Positions 36,866 to 45,474 of a stretch of 64,000 bases of DNA are shown here, in pieces. This DNA is from Stramentimicrobium sp964433555. GTDB lineage: Bacteria > Atribacterota > Phoenicimicrobiia > Phoenicimicrobiales > Stramentimicrobiaceae. The DNA is taken from positions 4,472 through 68,471 of the forward strand of contig CAYSRG010000011.1 in assembly GCA_964433555.1 (NCBI GenBank), written 5' to 3'. A program made the translations under genes and the position numbers. Under the pieces are notes generated by a model, which saw nothing but the letters and a program-made list of their open reading frames with translations, was not told the DNA's origin and did not search any database. Position 1 is the stretch's first letter. The number at the start of each line of letters is the position of its first letter.

Positions 36866-37786
36866 ATGAAAATGAATAAAAAGATTCCTTTTGTCAAATT
36901 AATGGGCTTGACCAAATACTACGGCTCATATCCAGGCGTTTTAGATATTAACCTTGAAATAAATGAAAGCGAAATATTCGGTTTTCTTGGGCCGAACGGG
37001 GCTGGGAAATCTACAACGATACGCTGCATCATCGGATTGATAAAACCGACACGGGGCGAGATTGTTGTCCTCGGGAAAAACAGTAGAAACAAGCATATAG
37101 AAATTTGCAAAGAGATCGGTTATCTCCCGGGCGATGTTGGTCTGTATAAAGACCTGACCGGCAACGAATATCTTAATCATTTCATCAAGCTGCGGAAAGA
37201 AAAAAACTGCCGTAAAAGCAAGGAAAAGCTTCTTTTTTTAAAGGATAAATTTAAAATCGATTTTGACAAAAAAATCGGCACCTATTCAAAAGGGATGAGG
37301 CAGATTGTGGGCATCATCCAGGCTTTCATGCACGAGCCTAAGCTTATTATTCTCGATGAGCCTACAAGCGGACTTGATCCGATGATGCAGGAAGAGTTTT
37401 TCAACTTGATTATTGAAGAGAAAAAGAATGACAATACTATTTTTCTTTCTTCCCATATTTTGAGTGAAATAGAAAAGGTATGCGACCGTGTGGCAATCAT
37501 CAAGAAAGGCAAACTGATTCATGTAGAAGAGATGAGTAGCTATCGTTCGATAGTTGGGAAAAACATAAAAATTGAACCAGCAGAATCATTGGAAGACGCA
37601 TTTGAAATAATCAGGGAAATGAGTGAGGCTGTGGATATCGTATTACGAAACGGACAGATTGAATTCCATTATCGCGGAGAGATGGAGCACCTAATAAGGA
37701 TTCTAGCCCGATTTAAAATCAAGGATTTTTCCTGTGAGACGCCACGAATCGAAGATATCTTTTTCAAATATTATGAGGATAGATAA
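36866..37786 (+). CDS. cassette 8b: ABC exporter ATPase
   Basis: ATP-binding protein of 306 residues from the ATG one base after the TetR stop. Walker A GPNGAGKSTTIRC, Q-loop region IGYLPGDVGLYKDLTGNEYL, signature YSKGMRQIVGIIQAF and Walker B LIILDEPTSGLDPMMQ are all intact. It pairs with the ABC-2 permease downstream, as in drug or lipid exporters. Base composition is less AT-rich than in the surrounding cassettes, suggesting a separate origin. Confidence 0.92.
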   Translation: MKMNKKIPFVKLMGLTKYYGSYPGVLDINLEINESEIFGFLGPNGAGKSTTIRCIIGLIKPTRGEIVVLGKNSRNKHIEICKEIGYLPGDVGLYKDLTGNEYLNHFIKLRKEKNCRKSKEKLLFLKDKFKIDFDKKIGTYSKGMRQIVGIIQAFMHEPKLIILDEPTSGLDPMMQEEFFNLIIEEKKNDNTIFLSSHILSEIEKVCDRVAIIKKGKLIHVEEMSSYRSIVGKNIKIEPAESLEDAFEIIREMSEAVDIVLRNGQIEFHYRGEMEHLIRILARFKIKDFSCETPRIEDIFFKYYEDR

Positions 37787-37787
37787 T

Positions 37788-38594
37788 ATGATAGAAAAAG
37801 AATTACTGCTGAGTTTCTTTAAGAGGAATATAAAACTGTCATTAATCGTTACTGGCGTAACGGCCATGATTATCCTACTCCTTATCACAATCTTTCCTGA
37901 TATGCCAGCGGATAATGCCGGCACTGTTTCTGAAAGTTGGCCTCGAATGATGAAAGATCTTTTTGGTGATCCAGTTTTCAGTTTTACTAATATTTATGGT
38001 TGGCTGGATCTGCAAATATTCCACATTACCTACTGGATAGCATTTGGATTGCTTGGGGCCATACTTGCGGCAAATATTATTGCAAAGGAAATCGAAGAGA
38101 ATACGATTGATATTCTGCTGTCTTATCCGATGACCAGAAATAGTCTTGTTTTCAGCCGGATTATCTCAGTTATGATTATCATGCTGATTGTAACATGCAT
38201 TATGCTACTAATTTGTATTTTGGGCGTTTTTATTGCAGGGCATGCGATCCGCATAGGAAAGATTGTACATGCGGTACTGTCGGGATTTTTTATATCCATG
38301 ATTTTCGCTTCAGTCACGCTGTTCATTTCTATTGTAACATCACAAAAAACATTGTCTGTTTTCTTTACACTGGGAATTATGGGATTCTTTTTCCTGTATG
38401 AACAGGTGCTAATAAAATTATACCCGGTCCTGAATATGTTTTCTCTGATCAATCCTTTCCATTACTATCAAACAAAAGCTATACTGATAGATAGTATATT
38501 TTCATTTCTTAATTATGTCCTGATGGCCGTATTTGTTATCGTCATTCAGATTCTTTCTGTATTTTTCTTTAACAGAAAAGAGATTACCCAATGA
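37788..38594 (+). CDS. cassette 8c: ABC-2 type permease
   Basis: Membrane subunit of 268 residues with six hydrophobic segments. The start ATG at 37788 follows GAGG, one base after the ATPase stop. EIEENTIDILLSYPMTRNSLVFSRI is the typical ABC-2 coupling region, and SLINPFHYYQTKAILIDS lies before the last helix. It forms the export channel with the ATPase dimer. Third gene of the cassette; attC8 follows 52 bases after its stop. Confidence 0.88.
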   Translation: MIEKELLLSFFKRNIKLSLIVTGVTAMIILLLITIFPDMPADNAGTVSESWPRMMKDLFGDPVFSFTNIYGWLDLQIFHITYWIAFGLLGAILAANIIAKEIEENTIDILLSYPMTRNSLVFSRIISVMIIMLIVTCIMLLICILGVFIAGHAIRIGKIVHAVLSGFFISMIFASVTLFISIVTSQKTLSVFFTLGIMGFFFLYEQVLIKLYPVLNMFSLINPFHYYQTKAILIDSIFSFLNYVLMAVFVIVIQILSVFFFNRKEITQ

Positions 38595-38646
38595 CTTTAA
38601 TATATGAAACCATCTCTTTTTCTGAATCACAAGGCACACCGCCTTC

Positions 38647-38734
38647 ACATAACAGCGAGTAAACGGCTACGCTCCGCTTCACCCAAATCGGCTCCCGTTG
38701 GTCGCTAACTTCGGGTACTCGCGGAACGTTATAC
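38647..38734 (+). repeat. attC8
   Basis: ACATAAC box at 38647-38653, GTTATAC at 38728-38734, arms GCGAGTA/TACTCGC; same arm family as attC1, 2 and 10. The 21 bases ending in the left box match the start of cassette 8 in reverse complement at all but three positions, which ties the three genes into one cassette of about 2.7 kb. Confidence 0.88.
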
Positions 38735-38869
38735 GCAATTCAAAAATATTTTTCTCGATGTATAATGAAGATAGGCTTTCAAAAGGGAATAAATATGATT
38801 TTTTGTTAAAGAGGGTTTCCTTTTTGATTTAGCAAATGTTTTTTATACTTAAAGCTATTAGGAGGTATT

Positions 38870-39739
38870 ATGCCAAAAGAAATATTAACAAGATGCGGAT
38901 ATAGGTGTGATTTATGCCTTGCGTATAAAGACAATATTGAAACAAATGACCAGAGAGAGTTTCTCAGTGATACATGGCATAAAATTTATGGATTTCGAAT
39001 TCCTGCACAGGAAATATATTGTAAAGGATGTATTTCATACGATAATCCTAAGCTAATTGATAACAAATGCCCTGTTCGACCGTGTGTGATTGAAAAAGGA
39101 TTAGAAAACTGTTCGCAATGTGATGAATACCCTTGTGATAAATTCAACCAAAGAAAAGTAGTATGTGAAGATTTATTAAAAAGTAAAAAAATCTCGATAT
39201 CAAAAAAAGATTATTCAAAATGTGTCAAACCATATGAAAATAAATTAAGAATTGATGATTTGAAAAAGAATAACCAACCATTTTCAAGACTGCTAAATCC
39301 TTTTATAGTACCAAATGATAATCAAATACTAAAATTTATTGAAAGAGATGATATTAAAACTGCCTGGAAAAAAATGTTGAAATTTATTGATAATTCTTAT
39401 TCTTTTGAAAGAAAAATATTTTTTGGAGGAAAAAAGTATGGCTGGGCAGTCCAATATAAAAGAAGCAAAAAGACTATTATAACTCTATTCCCAGAACGAA
39501 AAAGATTTACTGTTCTCTTAATATTTGGCAAATCAGAATTAAAAAAGATTACTGAAGTCAAGAAATGGCTTTCTCCATCTGTTATTAAAAAGATTAACAA
39601 TACAAAACAGTATCACGATGGAAAATGGGTTTGGTTACAATATGAAGACAATTCTTTTTTAGATAGCATGATTGAATTAATAAAAGTAAAAAGAAAACCA
39701 GAAAATAAACAACTAAAAAATCAAATTTATAAAAATTAA
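38870..39739 (+). CDS. cassette 9: DUF3795-DUF3788-like fusion protein
   Basis: Protein of 289 residues. Residues 1-90 carry the DUF3795 cysteine pattern (TRCGYRCDLCLAY, YCKGC, CPVRPC, NCSQCDEYPCDKF). From about 150 a second domain (AWKKMLKFIDNSYSFERKIF, then GWAVQYKRSKKTIITLFPE) looks like DUF3788. Neither domain has a known activity; the cysteines suggest metal binding. AGGAGG precedes the ATG. Very AT-rich. Confidence 0.75.
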   Translation: MPKEILTRCGYRCDLCLAYKDNIETNDQREFLSDTWHKIYGFRIPAQEIYCKGCISYDNPKLIDNKCPVRPCVIEKGLENCSQCDEYPCDKFNQRKVVCEDLLKSKKISISKKDYSKCVKPYENKLRIDDLKKNNQPFSRLLNPFIVPNDNQILKFIERDDIKTAWKKMLKFIDNSYSFERKIFFGGKKYGWAVQYKRSKKTIITLFPERKRFTVLLIFGKSELKKITEVKKWLSPSVIKKINNTKQYHDGKWVWLQYEDNSFLDSMIELIKVKRKPENKQLKNQIYKN

Positions 39740-39839
39740 GGAAAGCCTATTCTGGTTAGTTTGAACGAAAAATATTGTTTGAACTCACTCCGCTACGCTT
39801 CGTGCCACGCTGCGCTCTCCTCATTTCAGTCGTCGGGGC

Positions 39840-39959
39840 ATATAACAGCGGATATGAGGTTCGCCCATCGGCTCGGGGCTCACCCAAATTTGCTGGCGTT
39901 TGGCTCCTGCGGAGCATATTATAACGCCAGCAAACATCGTATATGCGCGAACGTTAAGT
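39840..39959 (+). repeat. attC9
   Basis: ATATAAC box at 39840-39846, GTTAAGT at 39953-39959, arms around GCGGATATGA and TCGTATATGCGCG with mismatches, CACCCAAATT motif inside. The longest site. The match between the ends of cassette 9 is weaker than for the others. Confidence 0.78.
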
Positions 39960-40193
39960 GTAATGCCTGACTATGATGTATTATAATGTATAATCATCCA
40001 TGGCTAGGTGGAGGGTGGCTGGTAATCTAGTAATATACGAGAGGTTTACTGTACCCATTATTCTATGAATTTTGTACAAACGTAAAGTTAGATGATTACT
40101 CTATTCATAACCTATTTTGAAACAGAAAGAAAAACTAAGAAAAAGAGAGAAAAAAGAAGCTATATCTAAAAGATATAGAGAGGATGTTTTAAA

Positions 40194-40820
40194 GTGAATT
40201 CATTTGAATTACTGCGTGGGGAATGGAAGATTTTTGTTATGCTTTCATCGTTGTTCATATTCTCGTATATTGGGGGACAAGTATTGTTTGTTGTTAATAA
40301 TGATTTTGCATTAAAAATTGTAGATAAACTTGATTCACCAAGAGAAAAGATTGTCAAAATCATATGTAGATACTTATTTATGCCATATGGCGTTATACGG
40401 GCAACATTTATTATTTTTTTTGTAAATTTATTTGGTGGTGCATTGATTTGGTCTTCAATCGGAGGAATTTTTATTATAATTCCATTTATTCACAACATAA
40501 TGACAGGTTCATTAACTGGGTTGGTTCTAAAAAAGTATCCAGAGAGAATGAATTGGTTAACCCTATTTAATGTGTTTTTTGAGATTGGTGCTTTTATATG
40601 CGCCGCGGTTGGTGGTATACAAATTGGAATGAGCATTCTGGGAACTGGGAATATCTACTTATCCATAACTAACTGGAGTAAAATTTTTCTGACAGTAGTT
40701 GTTCCTCTTCAATTTATCGGAGCAGTATTTGAGGGATTTCTTTTTAAAAGATTATTTATTGATAAAAATATTTCTTTGCCATATGGACTTAGGATAGAAG
40801 ATTTATCAATCAAAAAATAA
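40194..40820 (+). CDS. cassette 10: SpoIIM-like (DUF95) membrane protein
   Basis: Membrane protein of 208 residues with about five helices. FFVNLFGGALIWSSIGGIFIIIPFIHNIMTGSLTG and FEIGAFICAAVGGIQIGMSI recall the stage II sporulation protein M/DUF95 family, which occurs widely in non-spore-formers with unknown role. GTG start after AGAGGATG. The assignment is by pattern only. The 230 bases before it, inside the cassette, show nothing clear. Confidence 0.6.
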   Translation: MNSFELLRGEWKIFVMLSSLFIFSYIGGQVLFVVNNDFALKIVDKLDSPREKIVKIICRYLFMPYGVIRATFIIFFVNLFGGALIWSSIGGIFIIIPFIHNIMTGSLTGLVLKKYPERMNWLTLFNVFFEIGAFICAAVGGIQIGMSILGTGNIYLSITNWSKIFLTVVVPLQFIGAVFEGFLFKRLFIDKNISLPYGLRIEDLSIKK

Positions 40821-40848
40821 TAAAGAATGCAGAAAAGTAGGGAACTAC

Positions 40849-40936
40849 ACTTAACAGCGAGTACCCGGCTACACTTCGCTTCGCCTAAATTGGCTCCTGG
40901 TGGTCACCAACTTCGGGTACTCGCGAAACGTTATGG
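40849..40936 (+). repeat. attC10
   Basis: ACTTAAC box at 40849-40855, GTTATGG at 40930-40936, arms GCGAGTACCCG/CGGGTACTCGC. TACACTTAAC is the exact reverse complement of the start of cassette 10. The ATG inside the right box is the start codon of the next gene. Confidence 0.9.
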
Positions 40937-41238
40937 AAAAAGAATTTACCGCCAAAATGAGTGAAATTATGAAAAATACAAAGGATAAAAACGATCTGCA
41001 AACTATCCCCGGAGTAGGCAAAAGCATTGCCAAGGACTTACGAAATATTGGAATTTGCTCAGTTGAGGATTTAAAAGGTAAAAATCCGGAAAAGCTTTAT
41101 GAAATGTCTAATCATTTTGAAGGCAAAATCCAAGACCGGTGCTTGCTCTATATTTATCGCGAAGCAGTTTATTTTGCCGAAAATCCCAATCCTGATCCGG
41201 AAAAATTGAAATGGTGGAATTGGAAAGATAGGGGCTGA
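40933..41238 (+). CDS. cassette 11: helix-hairpin-helix (Cdd1-like) protein
   Basis: Protein of 101 residues. LQTIPGVGKSIAKDLRNIGI is a helix-hairpin-helix DNA-binding motif; RCLLYIYREAVYFAENPNPDPEKLKWWNWKD is the end typical of the Pathogenicity-locus/Cdd1 family. Function unknown, probably nucleic acid binding. The ATG lies inside the recombination core (GTTATGG) with no ribosome binding site upstream, so the gene has essentially no leader; an in-frame GTG at 40900 would start inside attC10. Confidence 0.8.
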   Translation: MEKEFTAKMSEIMKNTKDKNDLQTIPGVGKSIAKDLRNIGICSVEDLKGKNPEKLYEMSNHFEGKIQDRCLLYIYREAVYFAENPNPDPEKLKWWNWKDRG

Positions 41239-41309
41239 TTTTTATTTTCAAAAGCCGATACAATAAATTGGATAAAGAAAAGTAAGTGAAAATCAAAGGA
41301 GAAATAACT

Positions 41310-41485
41310 ATGGATGAAAAAGTAAAACAATACATAGAAAAACAAAAATCTCCGCAAAAAGAAGTTATTCTAGCGTTGAGAAAAATATTTTTAAAACGAT
41401 AAAAAACCGCGAGAAAAAATTCGGTTGGGGTGTAATCGTCTTAGCAGGTGGCAAATTTTATATTGCAGCCATGAAAGAAAGTTGA
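41310..41485 (+). pseudogene. DUF1801 fragment
   Basis: MDEKVKQYIEKQKSPQKEVILALRKIF, then a stop, followed in other frames by GGKFYIAAMKES. These are the beginning and a middle piece of a DUF1801 (YdhG-like) protein with the central part lost. AGGAG before the ATG is preserved. A full DUF1801 gene is at 44080. Confidence 0.6.
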
Positions 41486-41549
41486 GACCAAGACCCTATT
41501 TATAGTTAATCAGAAAGGAATAGTAAATGAAACTGCAAAAAAATGAAAA

Positions 41550-41903
41550 ATGAACATTGAAGATTTATATTGTAAAGGATGCAAGACAGGTGCTAACTCG
41601 GTATTTTGTAGAGATTTTCAAATGAAATTTTGTGTAGAAAATAAAGGACTAGATTATTGTTTTTAATGTGGAGACTATCCCTGCGTTAATTTGATAAATT
41701 TTAAGGACGATGAAAATCCACATCATTCAATAGTGCTACATAACCTCAATAATACAAAAAATATAGGAATGAAAAGATGGTTTAATGATCAGAAAAAAAA
41801 TGGAGTTTTCCGGAATGTGGAGAAGAATATTCCTGGTATGATGACAAGTGTCCAAATTGTAATAGATATGTTAGAAGTTGTATCGATGAGGAAAAAGAAA
41901 TAA
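41550..41903 (+). pseudogene. DUF3795 gene remnant
   Basis: Starting at the ATG: NIEDLYCKGCKTGANSVF, then CVENKGLDYCF, a TAA, then CGDYPCVNLINF, which is the DUF3795 pattern with a stop in the cysteine core. Downstream the frame changes (remains of a zinc-ribbon-like CPNCNRYV are seen in another frame). Resembles the cassette 5 product, including its C-terminal zinc ribbon. Confidence 0.7.
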
Positions 41904-41941
41904 AATAAAAGTTAGAAGTGAATGAATTGAGTCATTACAAG

Positions 41942-42148
41942 ATGAACAAATTAAATGAACTAAAATTTTCATATAGAACAACCAGAGATGGGAAAGTTTT
42001 CATTTACTGGCATGATAAACAGGTAAAGACTTTAATAGGTAAACAAGCAAGTAAACTTTTATCAAAAATAAGTAGGGTAGATGATAAAGAAAAACAATTA
42101 TTACTGGCAAAAGTAACAGGAAATTTCAAAAGAGGAAATGAAAAATAA
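41942..42148 (+). CDS. hypothetical small protein at array end
   Basis: Reading frame of about 68 residues from ATG 41942 (a GTG at 41918 would add eight). It has FSYRTTRDGKVFIYWHDKQVKTL followed by helical AGKQASKLLSKI-like residues and a basic end. Family not recognised. It directly precedes the eroded last attC, the place expected for a cassette gene. Confidence 0.5.
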   Translation: MNKLNELKFSYRTTRDGKVFIYWHDKQVKTLIGKQASKLLSKISRVDDKEKQLLLAKVTGNFKRGNEK

Positions 42149-42177
42149 GTCTATAAGGTATAGACGGCTGCATGATC

Positions 42178-42270
42178 GCATAACACAGTATTGCCAGTTT
42201 TGTTCCTACGTTACTCCACCAAATCCAGTAGGCTAAGATAGGAGTTACCTAAGTCTGCTGAGCTTCGGGA
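42178..42270 (+). repeat. eroded attC at the array end
   Basis: A GCATAAC box at 42178-42184 is followed by attC7-like internal sequence (CCAAATCCAGTAGGCTAAGATAGGAG, broken into ACCTAAGTCTGCTG), but the right GTTRRRY box is missing. It marks the decayed distal end of the array. Confidence 0.6.
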
Positions 42271-42298
42271 AGACATATATTTTTGTGGGGAACCCAAA

Positions 42299-43291
42299 AT
42301 GAAAGTAGTTGTATGCGTCAGATACGGACTGGATAATCTCAGTATAAAGGAAATACCGGAACCTGTACCCGGTGATAAGGAAGTACTTGTGCAGATTCAC
42401 GCATCCTGTGTGAACACAAATAATCTGGTGGGAATCACGGGTAAACCTTTTTTAACCCGCCTGTTCGGCCCGGGACTAATAAAACCGAAATGCATGATTC
42501 CGGGAAGAGATTTTGCTGGAATTGTCAAAGGAATAGGTAGAGACGTCAAGCAATTCAGATCCGGTGACGAAGTATTTGGACACAGTATTAATGATGGTGC
42601 ATATGCGGAGTTCATTTCCGTTCCTGAAAACGTATTAGCCCTGAAACCAGTCAATATCTCTTTTGAAGAAGCAGCCGCTACGCCTGAATCCGCGTTGGTT
42701 GCGCTGAACGCTCTTCGTAATACCGGGCATATTAAATCCGGGATGAATGTACTGATTTATGGGGCGTCGGGAGGTATAGGTACATTTTCAGTGCAAATCG
42801 CTAAATCATTTGGAGCTGAAGTCACAGGCGTATGTGGTACAGGCAATATTGAAATGGTTCGCTCAATCGGAGCTGATCATGTCATTGATTACACCAGGGA
42901 AGATTTTGTAAAAAACAGACAAACATATGATCTGATACATGCTGCGGTGGGTTACCGCTCGGTCTTCGATTATAAAAGAGCCCTCAGCCCAAAGGGAATA
43001 TACGTGGCAACAGGCGGCTCAGCAAAGGCAGGATTTATGCCCATGGCGCAGATATTTCAGGTTATGCTTATCGGATCACTGGTTTCAGAAAAAGACGGTA
43101 GGCAGCTTTGTTTCGCCCATCTTGACCATATTGAGCAAAATGATCTGGTTTTTATCAAAGAGCTTATTGAAGCCGGAAAAGTGAAACCTGTCATAGATAG
43201 ATGTTACCCGTTAAGTAAAGTTGCCGAAGCTGTAAATTATTATGGGAAGGGACACTCCCGTGGCAAAATAGCAATTACCGTGAGTCATTGA
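42299..43291 (+). CDS. zinc-free medium-chain alcohol dehydrogenase/quinone oxidoreductase
   Basis: MDR-superfamily protein of 330 residues. GroES-like N-terminal domain (PGRDFAGIVKGIGRDVKQFRSGDEVFG), then a Rossmann domain with VLIYGASGGIGTFSVQIAKSFGAEVTGV and the NADPH-favouring end. The usual catalytic zinc cysteine is replaced (SCVNTNN), as in quinone oxidoreductases. Probably reduces an enone or quinone with NAD(P)H. Noticeably higher GC than its neighbours, suggesting recent transfer. First gene past the array. Confidence 0.88.
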   Translation: MKVVVCVRYGLDNLSIKEIPEPVPGDKEVLVQIHASCVNTNNLVGITGKPFLTRLFGPGLIKPKCMIPGRDFAGIVKGIGRDVKQFRSGDEVFGHSINDGAYAEFISVPENVLALKPVNISFEEAAATPESALVALNALRNTGHIKSGMNVLIYGASGGIGTFSVQIAKSFGAEVTGVCGTGNIEMVRSIGADHVIDYTREDFVKNRQTYDLIHAAVGYRSVFDYKRALSPKGIYVATGGSAKAGFMPMAQIFQVMLIGSLVSEKDGRQLCFAHLDHIEQNDLVFIKELIEAGKVKPVIDRCYPLSKVAEAVNYYGKGHSRGKIAITVSH

Positions 43292-43413
43292 CCCCAAGAC
43301 ATTTTTATTCCGATTATCTTTAAAATATTTTAATTAAATTGTACAAAGTGATATATTATACATAATTATTAAATGATTTTATTCGTTTTTCAAGATAAGG
43401 AGAAAATATATTT

Positions 43414-43933
43414 ATGAGAAATAAGCAAGCACTATTGGTTATTGATATGCAAAAAGAAGGCTTGTTAAATAGAGAAGTATTTAGAAAGCAAGAGTTAATT
43501 AATAATGTAAATAGCCTAATAGATTTTTTTTCGCAGAAAGAATAAGCCCATATTTTTTATCAGGCATACTAATCAGTCTTTTTTGAAAGAAAACACTGAA
43601 GGTTGGCAAATTTGTGAAGAGCTGAATTTATCAGAAGCAGACATAATTATAAACAAGAAAAATGTCAATATCTTTCGAGAACCACATTTTTTAGCTTCGC
43701 TTAAGGAGTTTAACATAATAGAGGTAGTTATCACCGGATTAGTTTCCAATGGATGTATTAAAACGGCCGGGCTTGGTGCACTAGAGATGGGATTCTCAGT
43801 AGTATTAATTAGCGATGGACATAGCACCTTCCATAAGAATGCGGAAAAGATTATTTCAGATTGGAATTTACACCTGGGAAAGCAGGGAGCCAGGGTAGTT
43901 CCCACTGTCTCCTGGTTAAAAATGCAATTATAG
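43414..43933 (+). pseudogene. isochorismatase-family hydrolase, frameshifted
   Basis: The first part (NKQALLVIDMQKEGLLNREVF) has the catalytic Asp; the second (from about 43532) has the cysteine motif VVITGLVSNGCIKTAG and the end ISDGHSTFHK. The two are in different frames, joined at a run of eight T at 43524-43531. Either a one-base indel in the strain or a sequencing error. If restored, the enzyme would be about 170 residues, normal for a nicotinamidase/isochorismatase-like hydrolase. Confidence 0.78.
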
Positions 43934-44079
43934 ATTCCTATAATGTGTAAAAAATAAGGATTAAGATAAAATATTGTAACTGGAGCTGGAAAGCCTATTT
44001 GCGTTGGAAAAAATACTAAACTATTTTCCCTACCGGGTAATATAAGTTTCATGATAATCAGGAAATAGGAGAGGAGCCT

Positions 44080-44463
44080 ATGAAAAATGTTCAGGACTCA
44101 CCTAAGGATATTGATGAATATATTGCCAGCTTTCCGCCTAAAGTACAAGAAATTCTAAAGCAGATAAGAACTACAATTAAAGCAGCTGCACCCGGTGCAC
44201 AGGAAACAATCAAATATCGAATGCCCACATTTGTTTTAAGTGAGAATCTGGTTCACTTTGCAGCCTATAAGAGCCATATTGGATTTTACCCCATACCTTC
44301 TGGAATTGATAAATTCAAGGACGAACTGTTTTCATATAAACATGCGAAAGGTTCAGTGCAATTCCCCATCGATAAGCCAATACCTTTAAGTCTGATCAGA
44401 AAAATAGTGGAATTTCGGGTAAAAGAAGTCAAGGTGAAAAAATTAGCCCAGAAGAAGGAATAG
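44080..44463 (+). CDS. DUF1801 (YdhG/iron-chaperone-like) protein
   Basis: Protein of 127 residues: DIDEYIASFPPKVQEILKQIRTTIKAAAPGAQETIKYRMPTF, HFAAYKSHIGFYPIPSGI and SVQFPIDKPIPLSLIRKIVEFR are the DUF1801 landmarks. The family includes frataxin-like iron chaperones such as YdhG of Bacillus, but most members are uncharacterised. AGGAG precedes the ATG. The 215 bases after it show no gene. Confidence 0.88.
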   Translation: MKNVQDSPKDIDEYIASFPPKVQEILKQIRTTIKAAAPGAQETIKYRMPTFVLSENLVHFAAYKSHIGFYPIPSGIDKFKDELFSYKHAKGSVQFPIDKPIPLSLIRKIVEFRVKEVKVKKLAQKKE

Positions 44464-44679
44464 TTGAAGAAATAAGGGTCTATAATAGAACAGAAAAATA
44501 ATACTTTAGATAAATTGGGAATAGTGCAATCTGATCAACCATGATAAACAAAGCACATTCTTTCTGCCAGCACAAAAAAATGCAGTTATATTGAGAGCTG
44601 ATACCCAGGCTCGGTAATTAAATAATTCCGTTAATAGTTAGTAGTCATTTATAACAAATAATTGACCGGGAGGATGAAA

Positions 44680-45459
44680 ATGAGAGTAGCCATCTATCAA
44701 ATAGATGCATTTACCAATGAGCAATTTAAGGGAAATCCTGCAGCGGTATGTCCTCTGAAAGAATGGATAAATGATAATTTAATGCAAAACATTGCTGCAG
44801 AGAATAATCTTTCCGAAACTGCTTTCTTTGTAAAAAGGGATGATAAATATGAATTACGTTGGTTCACTCCCAAAGGGGAAGTAGACTTATGCGGACACGC
44901 TACCTTAGCTAGCACTTATGTTATCTTTACCTATCTGGATAAAAAAATCACAAGGGCTATCTTTCAGACTAAAAGCGGAAGGTTAGAGGTAAGTAAGGAA
45001 GGGAGTAATCTGGCTATGATCTTTCCTTCCCGGGAAGGAAAAGCGTGTAATACCCCGGAAGTACTTATAAAGGGTCTGGGAAAGAGACCGAAAGAAGTGT
45101 ACCTATCCAGGGATTATATGGCGATATTTAACACAGAAGAAGAAATCAGGAATTTAACATTGGATATGGAGGCATTAAAGCAACTGGACGGATTGGGAAC
45201 AATTGTAACAGCCAGGGGAGAAGGGGTGGATTTTGTCTCCCGGTTTTTTGCCCCGAAGCTGGGAGTGGATGAAGATCCGGTAACTGGTTCCAGCCATTGT
45301 ACCTTAATACCTTATTGGAAGAGAGTGCTGAGGAAAAATGAATTCGTAGCATTGCAGTTATCTGAGAGAGGTGGAAAACTTTTCTGTACTGATTTGGGTG
45401 AAAAAGTCAAAATCTCCGGAGAAGCAGTAACTTATTTAGTAGGATATATCAACATTTAA
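44680..45459 (+). CDS. PhzF-family isomerase
   Basis: PhzF/YddE-like protein of 259 residues. NPAAVCPLKEW, AENNLSETAFFVKRDD with the catalytic glutamate, LRWFTPKGEVDLCGHATLAS, SRFFAPKLGVDEDPVTGSSHCTLIPYW and the second-half core are in the usual order. Related enzymes shift hydrogen in phenazine or similar synthesis, but most relatives have unknown substrates. The ATG at 44680 has the better spacing from GGGAGG than the one at 44674. It is followed after 15 bases by the next gene. Confidence 0.9.
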   Translation: MRVAIYQIDAFTNEQFKGNPAAVCPLKEWINDNLMQNIAAENNLSETAFFVKRDDKYELRWFTPKGEVDLCGHATLASTYVIFTYLDKKITRAIFQTKSGRLEVSKEGSNLAMIFPSREGKACNTPEVLIKGLGKRPKEVYLSRDYMAIFNTEEEIRNLTLDMEALKQLDGLGTIVTARGEGVDFVSRFFAPKLGVDEDPVTGSSHCTLIPYWKRVLRKNEFVALQLSERGGKLFCTDLGEKVKISGEAVTYLVGYINI

Positions 45460-45474
45460 TCTTTTCTTGAAAGG

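Larger units (their letters stand above)
29987..42184. mobile_element. integron: recombinase plus gene cassette array
   Basis: A minus-strand tyrosine recombinase is followed by an attI-like region (about 30834-30921) and at least ten cassettes in plus orientation, separated by attC-like sites of about 90-120 bases. Each site begins with a RYYYAAC-like box and ends in a GTTRRRY-like box. For most cassettes the first 10-20 bases are the reverse complement of the last 10-20 bases, for example GTTAGGTGAA at 33013 and ACTTCACCTAAC at 33650, which is what a circular cassette with one attC predicts. The last site is eroded. All coding strands point away from the recombinase. Confidence 0.88.
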
